Shown here one piece after another: positions 49,022-59,336 of a DNA stretch of 64,000 bases. This stretch comes from Glandiceps talaboti (lineage: Eukaryota; Hemichordata; Enteropneusta; Spengelidae), in contig NC_135554.1 of NCBI RefSeq assembly GCF_964340395.1, forward strand, positions 5,792,475 to 5,856,474. The letters are read 5' to 3'. A program made the position numbers and the translations under genes. Position 1 is the first letter of the stretch, and every line of letters starts with the position of its first letter. A model generated the notes under the pieces. That model worked only from the letters and a program-made list of their open reading frames with translations. It was not told where the DNA came from and did not search any database.

Positions 49022-50686
49022 TTAGGATTGTTTTTGACTTTTTGATGGTTTACCTTTTGTTCGTGTGTGTTCTCTTATTTTCTTGATGAGTTTGTAGATA
49101 CGTGCTTTCTGTGCTGCGACAAGTGGTTGGGTTGATCGGTAGTTATGGAGATCTTTTGCGAGTTGTTTTAAATTTGGATTGAATTCAATGCATAGTTCGA
49201 TTATCTTTCTTGAATGTTTGCTTTCTTCTAAGAATTCTTCAATTGATTGTACTGTTACGTCGTTGAGAAGTGATGATTCTGAGATATCTGACATGGTGGA
49301 TTCGTTGTCATCCATATCTTTCGTTGTATCTCTTGAACTCTCTTCTGTTGTTTCCCCTCCGATGCTTTGGAGGGAAAGAGGCGAGTAAGAAGGGCTTGGT
49401 GCGGCTTCAGTATATGTGTTGTTATCTGTGTTGTATAGCTGATCATCCCGTGGCGCAGTAAAGTCAGATAGCCCGGACAAGGCGAGCGAAAAAGATGGTG
49501 CTGGGGATGACACTGGAGACTGCTGTGTAAAAGAAATGTTCGGGGTTGAAGGAAGAGGTGAAGGAGGGGTTCGTACCCTCTCTTCGACTTGAATGTTCGT
49601 ACTTGTTTTGTTTTTTGGTGTGTCGTCTTCGTTGTCATTGTTCATTTCGTGTTCTGTGTCTGAATTTAAGTTCATGAGTTCTTCATCGTTGTGTTCGTTT
49701 CTGTTAGTTTCTACTGCTTCTTCTTCATCGTGTGTAGTATCGGTATCGTTGTTTAGTTTGTTGTCACGAATGGTATTTTGGTTATCGTTGTTGTCATGAT
49801 CATTTGCAGTGATGGTTGAATGACCAGTGTTCATCACTTGTTCTGTGACGTTGTTGACAGCTGATCGGGTGTTGTTGGTATTTTCTGTTGTATTATTCAT
49901 ATGTTGATCGGTGTTACTGGAATGTGCGTTATTGTCATTTACAACCTGTTGATGTTCATCTTGGTTAATGGCGGTCATATTGGGGTTATTTTCACTTTCA
50001 TTTTCGGGTGGTGTTTGTTCTTGTTGGCAGTTGCGTTGTATATGTCCCTTTTGTTTACATTTGAAGCATCGAATTTCGTCTGTTGATAAATAAACTTTAT
50101 AGTTTCTGTCTTCGAACTGGATGAAGGTTGGCCCATCTACAATTCCGTTGAGATCGTTGTCGAGTAGAACGTATGCTTGTCTTCGGAATGATTTGACATG
50201 TTTTAGGCTCTCAGTTTTACATCCTAGTGGAATGGTTTTAACGGCACTTACGATTTTTCCAAATCTTGATAATTCGTGTTCGATAGATTGGTTGGGAATG
50301 AATGGTGGTACACCGGAAACGACGACTTTTGTTGCTGGTTTTACGAGTGGTTCTATATATATTGAGTAGCCACCGACTTCGACTCCTTTGACACACAATG
50401 TTTCGACCCAGGTGACTGAATTAAAGAAGACGATTACTGATCCATTAGCTCTAGATGCAGCTTTGATATTCTCTGGTCCAGTTATAGTGGCCATAGCGCG
50501 AAGATAGACCTCCACACTGACACCTTCCAGTGATTCACATTTGACACCATGTTTCTGAGTCATACCAGCAATTGACGAGGGTGGGGTACCGTGGGTTTGG
50601 GCGGCCATATTGTCTTTGTTTACCACCCACGGGTACCTGGATTGAAATCCACGGAGATCACAACAATCCTTCAAATAATTCACCAA
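49022..50686 (-). CDS. LINE ORF1: nucleic-acid-binding protein with CCHC zinc knuckle
   Basis: 554 codons; translation may begin at the second Met (MAAQTHG, codon 27). Residues about 118-200 look RRM-like (KVVVSGVPPFI, LSRFGKIVSAVKTI, RQAYVLLDN). A retroviral-type knuckle follows with C207, C210, H215 and C220 (CX2CX4HX4C). Then comes a long low-complexity region rich in N, T, D and E, then a proline/serine region and a basic C-terminus. ORF1 of Tx1-clade LINEs has this layout and is thought to coat the element RNA. Confidence 0.88.
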   Translation of the reverse strand: MVNYLKDCCDLRGFQSRYPWVVNKDNMAAQTHGTPPSSIAGMTQKHGVKCESLEGVSVEVYLRAMATITGPENIKAASRANGSVIVFFNSVTWVETLCVKGVEVGGYSIYIEPLVKPATKVVVSGVPPFIPNQSIEHELSRFGKIVSAVKTIPLGCKTESLKHVKSFRRQAYVLLDNDLNGIVDGPTFIQFEDRNYKVYLSTDEIRCFKCKQKGHIQRNCQQEQTPPENESENNPNMTAINQDEHQQVVNDNNAHSSNTDQHMNNTTENTNNTRSAVNNVTEQVMNTGHSTITANDHDNNDNQNTIRDNKLNNDTDTTHDEEEAVETNRNEHNDEELMNLNSDTEHEMNNDNEDDTPKNKTSTNIQVEERVRTPPSPLPSTPNISFTQQSPVSSPAPSFSLALSGLSDFTAPRDDQLYNTDNNTYTEAAPSPSYSPLSLQSIGGETTEESSRDTTKDMDDNESTMSDISESSLLNDVTVQSIEEFLEESKHSRKIIELCIEFNPNLKQLAKDLHNYRSTQPLVAAQKARIYKLIKKIREHTRTKGKPSKSQKQS

Positions 50687-50817
50687 TAAAGTTAATCAGA
50701 TTCTTCCAAAATGTCTAAATAAAGTCTGATGGGTGTGATTAATGTTCCTTGGATTCGGAGCTGCGAAAAAGACGACAATATACCAGAGCTTCGTCCTAAC
50801 ACGTCATTCCAGTATGG

Positions 50818-50859
<42 letters not shown>

Positions 50860-50860
50860 C
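50818..50860. repeat. (TCA)n microsatellite at the LINE 5' end
   Basis: About 14 units. The + strand run continues as CACCTTCACCTTCAG. A second imperfect (ATC)n lies at 50971-51022. Confidence 0.95.
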
Positions 50861-50970
50861 CTTCACCTTCAGTATTGTCATTATCAGTGTCACTCTAATC
50901 TGACTCACTGGTACTACTTGAGTCAGTACATGTATTACTGTCCGTGTTCTGTATGACATTCAAAACTAGA

Positions 50971-51022
50971 TCATCATCATCATCATCATCATCGATATCA
51001 CCATCACCATCATCATCATCAG
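50971..51022. repeat. Imperfect (ATC)n microsatellite
   Basis: ATC units interrupted by ATCGATATCACC, 110 bp from the LINE-adjacent array. Confidence 0.9.
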
Positions 51023-52325
51023 ATTTTAACAACAACATCCACGGACAGTGTGAGTGATAAGGTGAGATGGTTCACTCAACAAAAGTTTTTTATAAAACAA
51101 TTTTCTTTACAATACATATATTTTATTTTTTGTATTTTGGCATGTAAAGTACTCGTAAAAATAAAATGTTGAGTGCTATAAAATCTCAAAACACACCAAA
51201 CCAATTTATAATAACTGAATCTTCAATTTGGTCACAAAACTACGGATTGTAAAATGTGACCCTCCCCCAAACATTGTAATGCAAAATATGACCCTCCCCC
51301 AAGAACAGATTTGTAAAATGTGACCCATCCCCCGATTCCTCCGGCCCTCCCCTCCTTGTAAATACCAAAGGCTCCCTAAGTATGCCAAACGGGCAGAACG
51401 GTTTCCAATGTTATTACAAATTGGTTATCAAGTTACTATTGTCACTTTTGTGATTTATTAAACATACGAAGAATATGATTAAATATATGTTCTAAGTATT
51501 TTATCACTTGCATTGATAGAGTGGTTTCTGAAAAGCTACCTTCGTCTATTTATATTTGAGCCATTCTCTAGGATAAAAAAGAATAAGGAATACATACTTT
51601 CGGCAAATGGAGTGAAAAGGTTGATATATTAATCGATTTCTGAGTAGGTGAAGGGTTATTATCCTCGGTGTGAAATTTAAACCATCAGGTTTCCGGCCAA
51701 TTAATACATTTTCACTTCGGTCGAAAACTCCTTGTAAAGGAATTAAATTCTGAAACTGCTTAGATAATCCTTTCTATTGACATATCGTCATGTTAATTTT
51801 GATCCTACAAAATGTATTCGAGATTGTTTTGCTAGATAAAGAACTGCTTGACTGAAGTCAAAAACAACATGTATCGTCCCGTGTTTCTGAATACTAGCAA
51901 TTGCCAACCAATCGAAAACATGATACTTCTTATTAAAAAATATCCAGATCTTCTGGGGAATCGATGAGGTTGCTCTCTAGGCGAAGGTCATTACATGCCA
52001 TTACGGTGCTTACATGGAATGCTGTTCACTCAGGGATAGGATGATGTCACGAGCATGACCAATTTATCAAAGTGAAAACTTGCGAGCACTGTGTTCAAAG
52101 GCAAAATGGCGAGATCAATGAACGTGTGATATGGGAAATCAAATAGTTTTTACAGTTATACCAAAGACAATGGAGTTCAAAAATTGTAACATTGTCACAC
52201 ATTTATGTTATCACATGAAATTGAAATGTTATTTGATTGGACATTTCCTTTATCACATCAGTGGTCGTGAAGACACTTTCCTATTCGTTTATTAAGCTTT
52301 GAGGCACTGATTGCCTTCTTTTGAA
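51023..52325. other. Spacer with GTGACCCTCCCCC repeats
   Basis: At 51245-51335 three imperfect copies of a roughly 30-bp unit (TGTAAAATGTGACCCTCCCCC-like) lie in tandem. The - strand open frame 51206-51388 over it is not credible as a gene. 51990-52270 is LRR 3'-flank material. Confidence 0.5.
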
Positions 52326-53822
52326 TATTCACAGTGACGCGTCAATTGCATCAACCCCAAGTCATCAAATTGGGGTAATGGTCTATAATATATATTTAGC
52401 GAAATGACGCAACCTGTATCAGGAAACCGTAATAGTCAATGATGATTGTTGATACCTCTCAATACTGATTGGTGGATCCTTCTGAGTGCTGGTTCTAATG
52501 TATCAGCGCCGAGATGAAAAATGGTCAACACTTGTAGATATGGGCAACACATTACTAATACCAAGAGACCATTGCTGGTTATTCTAGTGAAAGGTGTCCC
52601 CAGTAAATGTAATTCCTCTAAGGGACAGTTCATGGCCAGCTCACGTAAGCCTTCATCACTTATCGTATCTTCTCCTGACTTCTCATCATGACCGTAAGGC
52701 CCATCTATCTGTAATTTCTTAAAATGGGGACAATTTAAAGGTGATTCAAAATGCTCAGATTCACTATCGCTAATTTGCTAGACGACATGTTTGTGAAATG
52801 CATTCTGGTTTTAAAACTTTTCAAAAGCGTCTGCAAACACCTTAGAATGACCTTTTTTCAGTCACTTCCCTTCGGATTTACTTCGAGAGTTTTCGGGTAT
52901 TTCCGGTCCCACCTAGACCACGGGATTTTATGACGTCATAAGGGGTATACGTTAGCACTAAGACTATGACGAGCGTAGTCACTAGGTGAACAAAACTCAA
53001 CAGCACTGTGAAAAAATACATTGCTAGTGGTTGTAACAGACATCAGTAAACAAAAACTACACTCTACATGTCTTATTAACCAACATTTACCGATATTTAC
53101 TCACACTTTCTGACTAATTGGCAGTGTCTGTGGGTATAAATGCTAAAATATTATCTCCCCATATTATGGCAAAATAAATCAAAACTATTGTATTGTAATT
53201 CTTGATAATTCTTCTTAAACTGTAGCATAATAGAAGAGCTATGATTGAAATAGAAGGCAAAGGATCCTCACTCAATATGCTGTCATACTTAAGTATTAAT
53301 GAAATCAAATTTGGGCAATACCGTGCTTTGTATTCTAAAGTGTCTTGGTGGAGTCCTGTCTGACCATCGACAACGAGCATCTTTAGATTTGCACCGATGT
53401 ATTTAGCTATAAACTTGGCATCTCTCAATTCAAAATACTCCATAATGGCTTCATTCCACTTTACAGTTTGAGGTCGTTCAGGAAAAAGGACGGACTTGCC
53501 ATCTTTCAAGTCTAAGTGCTAAATTGTTATTATTTTGTACTACCCTTTTCATGCCCTTTGTAAAGCTATCTAACAGCATTGTCGTATTGACACGAATCAT
53601 GAATTCCACGAGATTACGACTTTTGATCTCCGAGAGGAAATTGCATGACTTCATATCAATAAACTGAATCTCAAGAACTTCCAGATCACTCTGCTTTTTT
53701 TTCAGTAATCTTTTCAATAACCTCTCACGTTTAGCTTTCCTGCATTTCGGTTTTGACTTCATATGGGGAAAAACGATTACCATTACCAATTCGAAGACTT
53801 CGTAATGTGCATGAAGTCAACA
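52326..53822 (-). pseudogene. LRR-gene copy P5, internal deletion and insertion
   Basis: C-terminal part 52326-52741 (LEELHLLGTPFTRITSNGL, YLQVLTIFH) and N-terminal-middle part about 53170-53822 (CRKAKRERLLKRLL, LEVLEIQFIDMKSCNFL, IGANLKMLVVDG, CPNLISLILKY) are separated by about 430 bp of unrelated sequence (52742-53170) that replaces the central LRRs. A frame change near 53500 and loss of the first 80 or so residues, including the BC-box, add to the damage. Confidence 0.85.
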
Positions 53823-54654
53823 ATTGTAATATTTGTATATTACAAACAAATGTGTAATAACGAGGAAAAAACAAATGTTTATTGTAAACTAGGTATCAGT
53901 AATACTCTATCGTTTCTCTCAAACGTGCTATTTTCAGAATGACATTCATACCTTACCTTACTCTTAGAATAATATTCTTATCTTGCATATACATGGTATT
54001 GTCCTTAGCTGACGAACCGGTGCATAAAAATAAAACGGGATAATAAGGCTGACCAATCATATTTCCCATATGAAATACCATCTAGTTTCTCATAAGCTTA
54101 AAGTACAGACAATTAGATGTTATTCCGCAATAATTTTCTTCGTTCAACCATGGAAAGTACGAGTGACCTAAGGGGCAATTATCACTACGAGTCACTAGAC
54201 GAGTAGTTCACGAGTATTTACCGGATGAATAAAGACAAATATTGGTGAATAATATAATTATACCAGCTCCAGTAATATCAAAGAAAAATCGATGGCAATT
54301 TGATCGTTTTTACTCCAAATCTAGAAAACAGCAGAACCAGTGACGTAGACACGCGCTGTCGTGACGTGGAACGATCAGATATTCCTTTTTCTGTTCAACT
54401 TGGCTCGTGCATGGTATACAGTTAAGGGAGGTCAAAATCTCTATATTGTCTATATATTGTCTTGTATGTATTCTAGCTATTCCACATACCTCAAATCATG
54501 AACATATTTTAAATATTTTCAATTTAATATAACTATTTTCTTTGTTATTTGCCGATGATGTAGCTTTTTTTCCGATTATTATAGCGTTATATGCCTACAC
54601 AGGTTGTAAGTAAGTAATTATTGTGATAAGTGACAGGTTAATTTAAATAAGATG
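53823..54654. other. Spacer, nothing recognised
   Basis: AT-rich sequence without a convincing open frame or a repeat that I can place. Confidence 0.4.
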
Positions 54655-55091
54655 AGATTGTAGAGCGTTTTAAAAGTTATTTATCAAATAATTGGTTGGA
54701 AGAGGTTTCAACACTTGATATCTATAGAAACGTTACACCATTACCTCAACCTGAATTGTATTTGTCAGCTGTCACTCTTGTTAGTTATAATAAAATGTCG
54801 GCACGTTTTTGATGTTCTTCATACTGTTTAAAAATTGAAACAGGAAGACGACAAGGCTTTGACGGAACCGATCGAATCTGTGTTCTTTGCCACTCCAATG
54901 AACTTGATAATGAGTATCACTTCCTATTGGAATGCAATTTTTTGCCAATGCTAGGACCAAGCATATTCCACAGTATTTGTATCCTCCGCCTACTTATGAA
55001 AAATGTAATGAGCTGTTATTATCTGACCAAATAGTTCCAAAATTTGATAGTTTCAAACAACAATCTAGAAATATTTGTAGTTATTCTTAAA
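54655..55091 (+). pseudogene. Non-LTR retrotransposon ORF2 3' end, decayed
   Basis: Forward frames read ERFKSYLSNNWLEEVS..DIYRNV, then IETGRRQGFDGTDRICVLC, ELDNEYHFLLEC, then YLYPPPTYEKCNELL ending in a stop at about 55091. The pattern IETGR...R-I-C-x2-C...E-x-H-F-L-x2-C is the C-terminal zinc motif of many animal LINE ORF2 proteins. At least two frameshifts and a stop (54808-54812) break it. It is not related to the LINE at 45110. Confidence 0.65.
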
Positions 55092-55177
55092 ATATTTGTG
55101 TCGACGGTTTGAGCAAAACGAAATGTATTCATGTATCTCTAAAACTACCAAAAAGCTCCCGCAGTCATATATATACA

Positions 55178-55255
55178 GATAGACAGATAGACAGACAGAC
55201 AGACAGACAGACAGCCAGCCAGTCAGTCAGTCAGTCAGTCAGTCACAGACAAACA
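55178..55255. repeat. (ACAG)n(CAGT)n microsatellite
   Basis: AGAC/ACAG units change to CAGC and then CAGT units. Confidence 0.9.
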
Positions 55256-55317
55256 GAAGGAAAAATAGACAGATTAGACAGATATACAAACACTGACTTA
55301 TACATACATTCATACTT

Positions 55318-55525
55318 ATGCATACAGTCGCATGCATGCATACATACATACATAAATACATACATACATACATACATACATACATACATACACACACACA
55401 TACATACATACATACATACATACATACATACATACATACATACATACATACATACATACATACACACATACATACATACATACATACATACATACACACA
55501 TAGATACATACATACATACATACAT
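55318..55525. repeat. (CATA)n microsatellite
   Basis: CATA units with CACA interruptions, running directly into the LRR relic at 55532. Confidence 0.95.
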
Positions 55526-55531
55526 CAATGA

Positions 55532-55925
55532 GGTTTTAACTTTCGGAAAACCACTGATGTATGCGCAATGATGTGGTTGGACAGTGGAATCGACATATGA
55601 ATTAGTTACTCAATATACACGACGATCTGCTGTATCCCTCAACATTACCTGAAGCTTACCTAGTGAAGCGTAGTAGAGACCAAATGACGACGGATTTATA
55701 TAAAAACTGAAAAGCCTGTTGTGACTTAAGTTTACAATATCTCATTGGAACACAAATTAATTGCAACTTCAATGGGAATCAGAAACATTAGAGCAAGTTG
55801 TGAGTACTATAATGTGATATTATGCGCCGTATAAGTTTAAATATTATTAGCTCATCAGATAATTCACAAATGCCAGGATGTCCTTCACTCAGTTAGATCA
55901 ACTGGTACATATGTCACAAGAAGAA
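55532..55925 (-). pseudogene. LRR-gene relic P6
   Basis: Matches relics P1/P2 and the central LRR coding region on +: TGAGGTTTTAAC, GTGGTTGGACAGTGG, the GAAGCTTACCTAGTGAAGCG block, CGACGGATTTATA, and GTATAAGTTTAAATATTATTAG. It then jumps near 55965 to the region normally found upstream of the start codon. The C-terminal end is replaced by the CATA array. Confidence 0.65.
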
Positions 55926-55959
55926 AACATTGTACAATGTAGTCATCCACAATTGATCA

Positions 55960-57820
55960 TATAAATCCTACCAGGCCAATGACATTTTGGAGTCTCATCT
56001 CAAACAGTTTTATTTTGCCGCTTTATTCATTAATTTTAGTGTTTCTGTTATATATCATAGCTCCATTTTTCACAATAGCTTGTTTCATGGTGCAAATACA
56101 AAACATTTAAATCGGTTAAGATTTGTTTATTTTGCAATATTTTATAAAATATAGAAAACTGTATAATATATTCACCGCATTTATTCTGCCATGGTGAGGA
56201 TTTTATAATATGGCCTGCGATCTACATGATTAATTTTTATATCATGACAGGTGTCGTAACACATTGTCATCATAAAAGTGAAAACATAATAGCAAGTTTA
56301 GTTGTATTGTTTGTTCTTTTCACATATTCCCTGAACGTTATAGTTTGATCATTTTGTGCAGTGATAGTTCAATGTGTAAGTCTAAATGGAAGAAACAGTA
56401 TCTACCATTCACCTAACACGAACGAAATGTTACAGCGCATGCATAGGGTCAGTAAGCATATTGATAGTTTGTTTTACATATAAATAACCCTATGACATAA
56501 ACAAATACATTAATACAGCTTATTTATGATTTGTCGTGCATATTTTACTGATACGCTTCGTGGAGAATGGGAAGTAGCGTTTCCTACTGATTTCATTCTG
56601 AAGCTGTCACTTCTATGTCAATACAAAAGTAGACAAGCAACAATTTGTTTGACATTTTATTGACAAGGGTCAAAGACCAATGATTATAATGAGACAAAGA
56701 CCGAACTGATGGTTATTCATGAAATTAAATGAGAGTGTAGAAACTCAAGCATATACAGAAAAAGTGCTTGTTAGGTACACCAGATGAAAAGGACAAGTTG
56801 AATGAGCAAACTTTCATTGTCAAGATAAACATTAGAGATGTTATCTTAAGCAGTGAAATGTAATGAGGTGTTCTTTGTATATCACACGAGGGGGTTGTTG
56901 GAATGTTGTATGAAAGTACAGCTACAGGTTTTTTTAATCAAAATAAAATAAAATAAAGACAATATTGCGAGCACAGCAGACCATTAGAGAACATACGTCG
57001 TTTAGAATTACATCCTGGAAGTGTTACTCAGTGGTTTATACGTTCCAAGACACACCATTCGCTGTTGTCGGCGCATGTTGTGAGGCTGTTTTCTACGAAG
57101 CTACTAAAAAGATCTTGTAATCACAACGAGCACACCTACATGCGCGTATGTTAAGATAATAACAATCTCACTTCGAAGGTATGGGTCAAATTCAATGCAT
57201 TCGTAGTCTTTGCTAAGGATGAACCATACTGGAGCCAATATAGCCTGGCATGAAGGTTCAAGTACTACACAAACTTGGCAAATTCACCACAATACAATAT
57301 AATTTAATAGTCACTTGATAACACAATATCGAAAACCATTAAATGTTATTGTAATATGAAGCCATTATACTAGATTTATTTTCATTGATTCTCAGTCATA
57401 TGTTAAGATAAAAAAATAAACGAAGACATGACATTTTCAAATAAATTATTTTATCACTAAAATTTGGAATTGTGCAATAACTAAATAAACAACATAAGTA
57501 ACACAGATTGTGAAATTTTTGCTGAGAAAAATGTAATATTAGATTATTTTGTTATTGAACCAGCTTGTTTGATTTGTTCTTTGGTAATCGTCATTGAACT
57601 AGCTCTAATAGCTAGTTTGTTAATTATATAACTTACAATAAAACACAACTCTTCTGAAAGCAGTAAAATGTTCAGAAATCCAGAAATACAATGATGTAGT
57701 ATATTTGGATTATGTAATATATGAAATATAATAACATATATTACAATAACCAAATAAGTAGATGGTTAATACCTTTGAGTAAAATAGTATTTGAAAATAC
57801 TATATCCGCGATCCCTTCCT
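55960..57820. other. LRR 5'-flank block without a gene
   Basis: Homologous to 21080-22150 and 43700-44680, with a conserved intronic block at about 56615-56700. No coding exon or usable first exon is seen. Confidence 0.5.
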
Positions 57821-57822
57821 AC

Positions 57823-57905
<83 letters not shown>

Positions 57906-58177
57906 CGTCCATCCCTCCGTCCGACCGACCGACTGTGCTTGTTTGTCAATTTCTCTAGCTATCTCTCTGTATCTGTATATATGTCTCTTTCCCCGTCTAC
58001 TTCGCTCTCTCTATCAATGTGTGTCTATGTGTCTGTCTGTCTGTCTGTCTGTATGTCTGTCTGTGTCTGTCTGTGTGTGTGTCTTTCTGTTTGTTTGTCT
58101 GTCTGTCTGTCTGTCTATACGTACGTACGTACGTACGTATGTATGTGTGTGTGTGTGTGTGTGCGTGCGTGCGTGCG

Positions 58178-58226
<49 letters not shown>

Positions 58227-58243
58227 GACTCTGTTTGTCTGTC
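57823..58243. repeat. (CTGT)n arrays with (ACGT)n and (TGCG)n
   Basis: CTGT units from CTACGTCTGTCTG to about 57900, a CGTC/CGAC stretch, a T/C-rich spacer, then CTGT, TACG, TGTG and again CTGT units. The open frames across it are by-products. Confidence 0.95.
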
Positions 58244-59336
58244 GTGTTTTTTTTAAATGACATTCCTAAAAACTTTGTTATATACTCTGGTTATATTTCT
58301 CGATATTTTTCTATTTCCTCTCTCTCTTATTCCACCAAGCATTATTCTGGCGATGACAGATTATGCAAAAGAAACCCTTAAAATTCGACGTAGAGAGACA
58401 TGGAATATTAGTGCATGTAATGGGAGGAGTACCTATGTCTTTATGGTACTAACACATTCAATGGTGTTCATCATAAGAATGCCAAGCGGGGACAAGTATT
58501 TCCAATTTGATTTAAAATTGTTTATCAACATACTGTTGTCTCTTTTGTGAATTATCAAATAATACTCGAATAAATAGACGAATGATTTCTTAGTATTTTG
58601 TCACTTGAAAAGAGTGGTTTCTGAAAAGCTACCTTCAGGTTTTCGGACTGTTGATATATTTTCACTTTGGTCGAAAGTACTTTGTAAAGGAACGAGATTC
58701 TGAAAATGCTTACATTTATCCTTTCATTGGTAAAAATTGTCATGTCTACTTGGTTCTACAGAATGTATTCGAGAGTGTCTTGCCCGAGTACCGCTTGACT
58801 GATGTCATACTTAACATGCGTTGCCCCGTATTTCTAAGTACTAGTAACTGCGAACCGGTCGCAAATGAAATACTTGGAATAGAAACTCTCGCTTCAGGTT
58901 CTTCTAATGATCAAATAACCAATAGCTGTATCCGAGGACCAGGTAGCGATCTACTCCAAGATCAATACTGTCATTACGGTGCTAACCTGGATGCTTTTCA
59001 TTCAGGGATAGGGTAACGTCACGAGTATGGCCTATTTCTCAAAGTGAAAACTGGCGATCGCTGTGTTCATGGGCAAAATGGCGAGATTTATGAACGTGTG
59101 ATATGGGAAGCTCAAACCGATTCTACAGTTATACCAAAGACAAGGGAGTTCGAAAGAGTTCGAAAATGGTATAAATCAATTGTCCCATATTTATTTTACG
59201 ACGACAAACTGTAATGTTATCTGATTGGACCTTGCCTTTAATCCATAAGGGGCCGTGAAGAGACACGTTCCTATTCGTTTCTTAAGATTTGAGTCACGGA
59301 TTGTCTTGATTTGTATATTCACAGTGAAGCGTCGAC
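58244..59336. other. 3' flank of LRR copy 5
   Basis: No gene that I can support; the + strand open frame 58651-59016 (121 codons) overlaps a 3'-flank block that recurs non-coding at 28360-28520 and 51990-52045. 59030-59180 resembles 35155-35265. Confidence 0.45.

Larger units (their letters stand above)
44849..50817 (-). mobile_element. Tx1/L1-type non-LTR retrotransposon, apparently full length
   Basis: A 6-kb element on the - strand: 5' UTR (about 130 bp), ORF1, ORF2 and a 3' UTR of about 260 bp ending CCTTTGAAA followed by (GAT)n. Both reading frames are open. It is bounded on both sides by (ATC)n/(GAT)n arrays (44821-44848 and 50818-50860). Several Tx1-clade lineages are known to insert into specific RNA genes or microsatellites, so target-specific insertion into GAT repeats is inferred. 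Confidence 0.88.

Noticed and set aside
55178-58243. Regular repeat arrays as a CRISPR-like structure
   Set aside because: Units are 4 bp, with no unique spacers, in a eukaryotic genome; they are simple microsatellites.
58651-59016. 121-codon open frame on the + strand
   Set aside because: It lies in a 3'-flank block that recurs with frameshifts at 28360 and 51990; no domain recognised.
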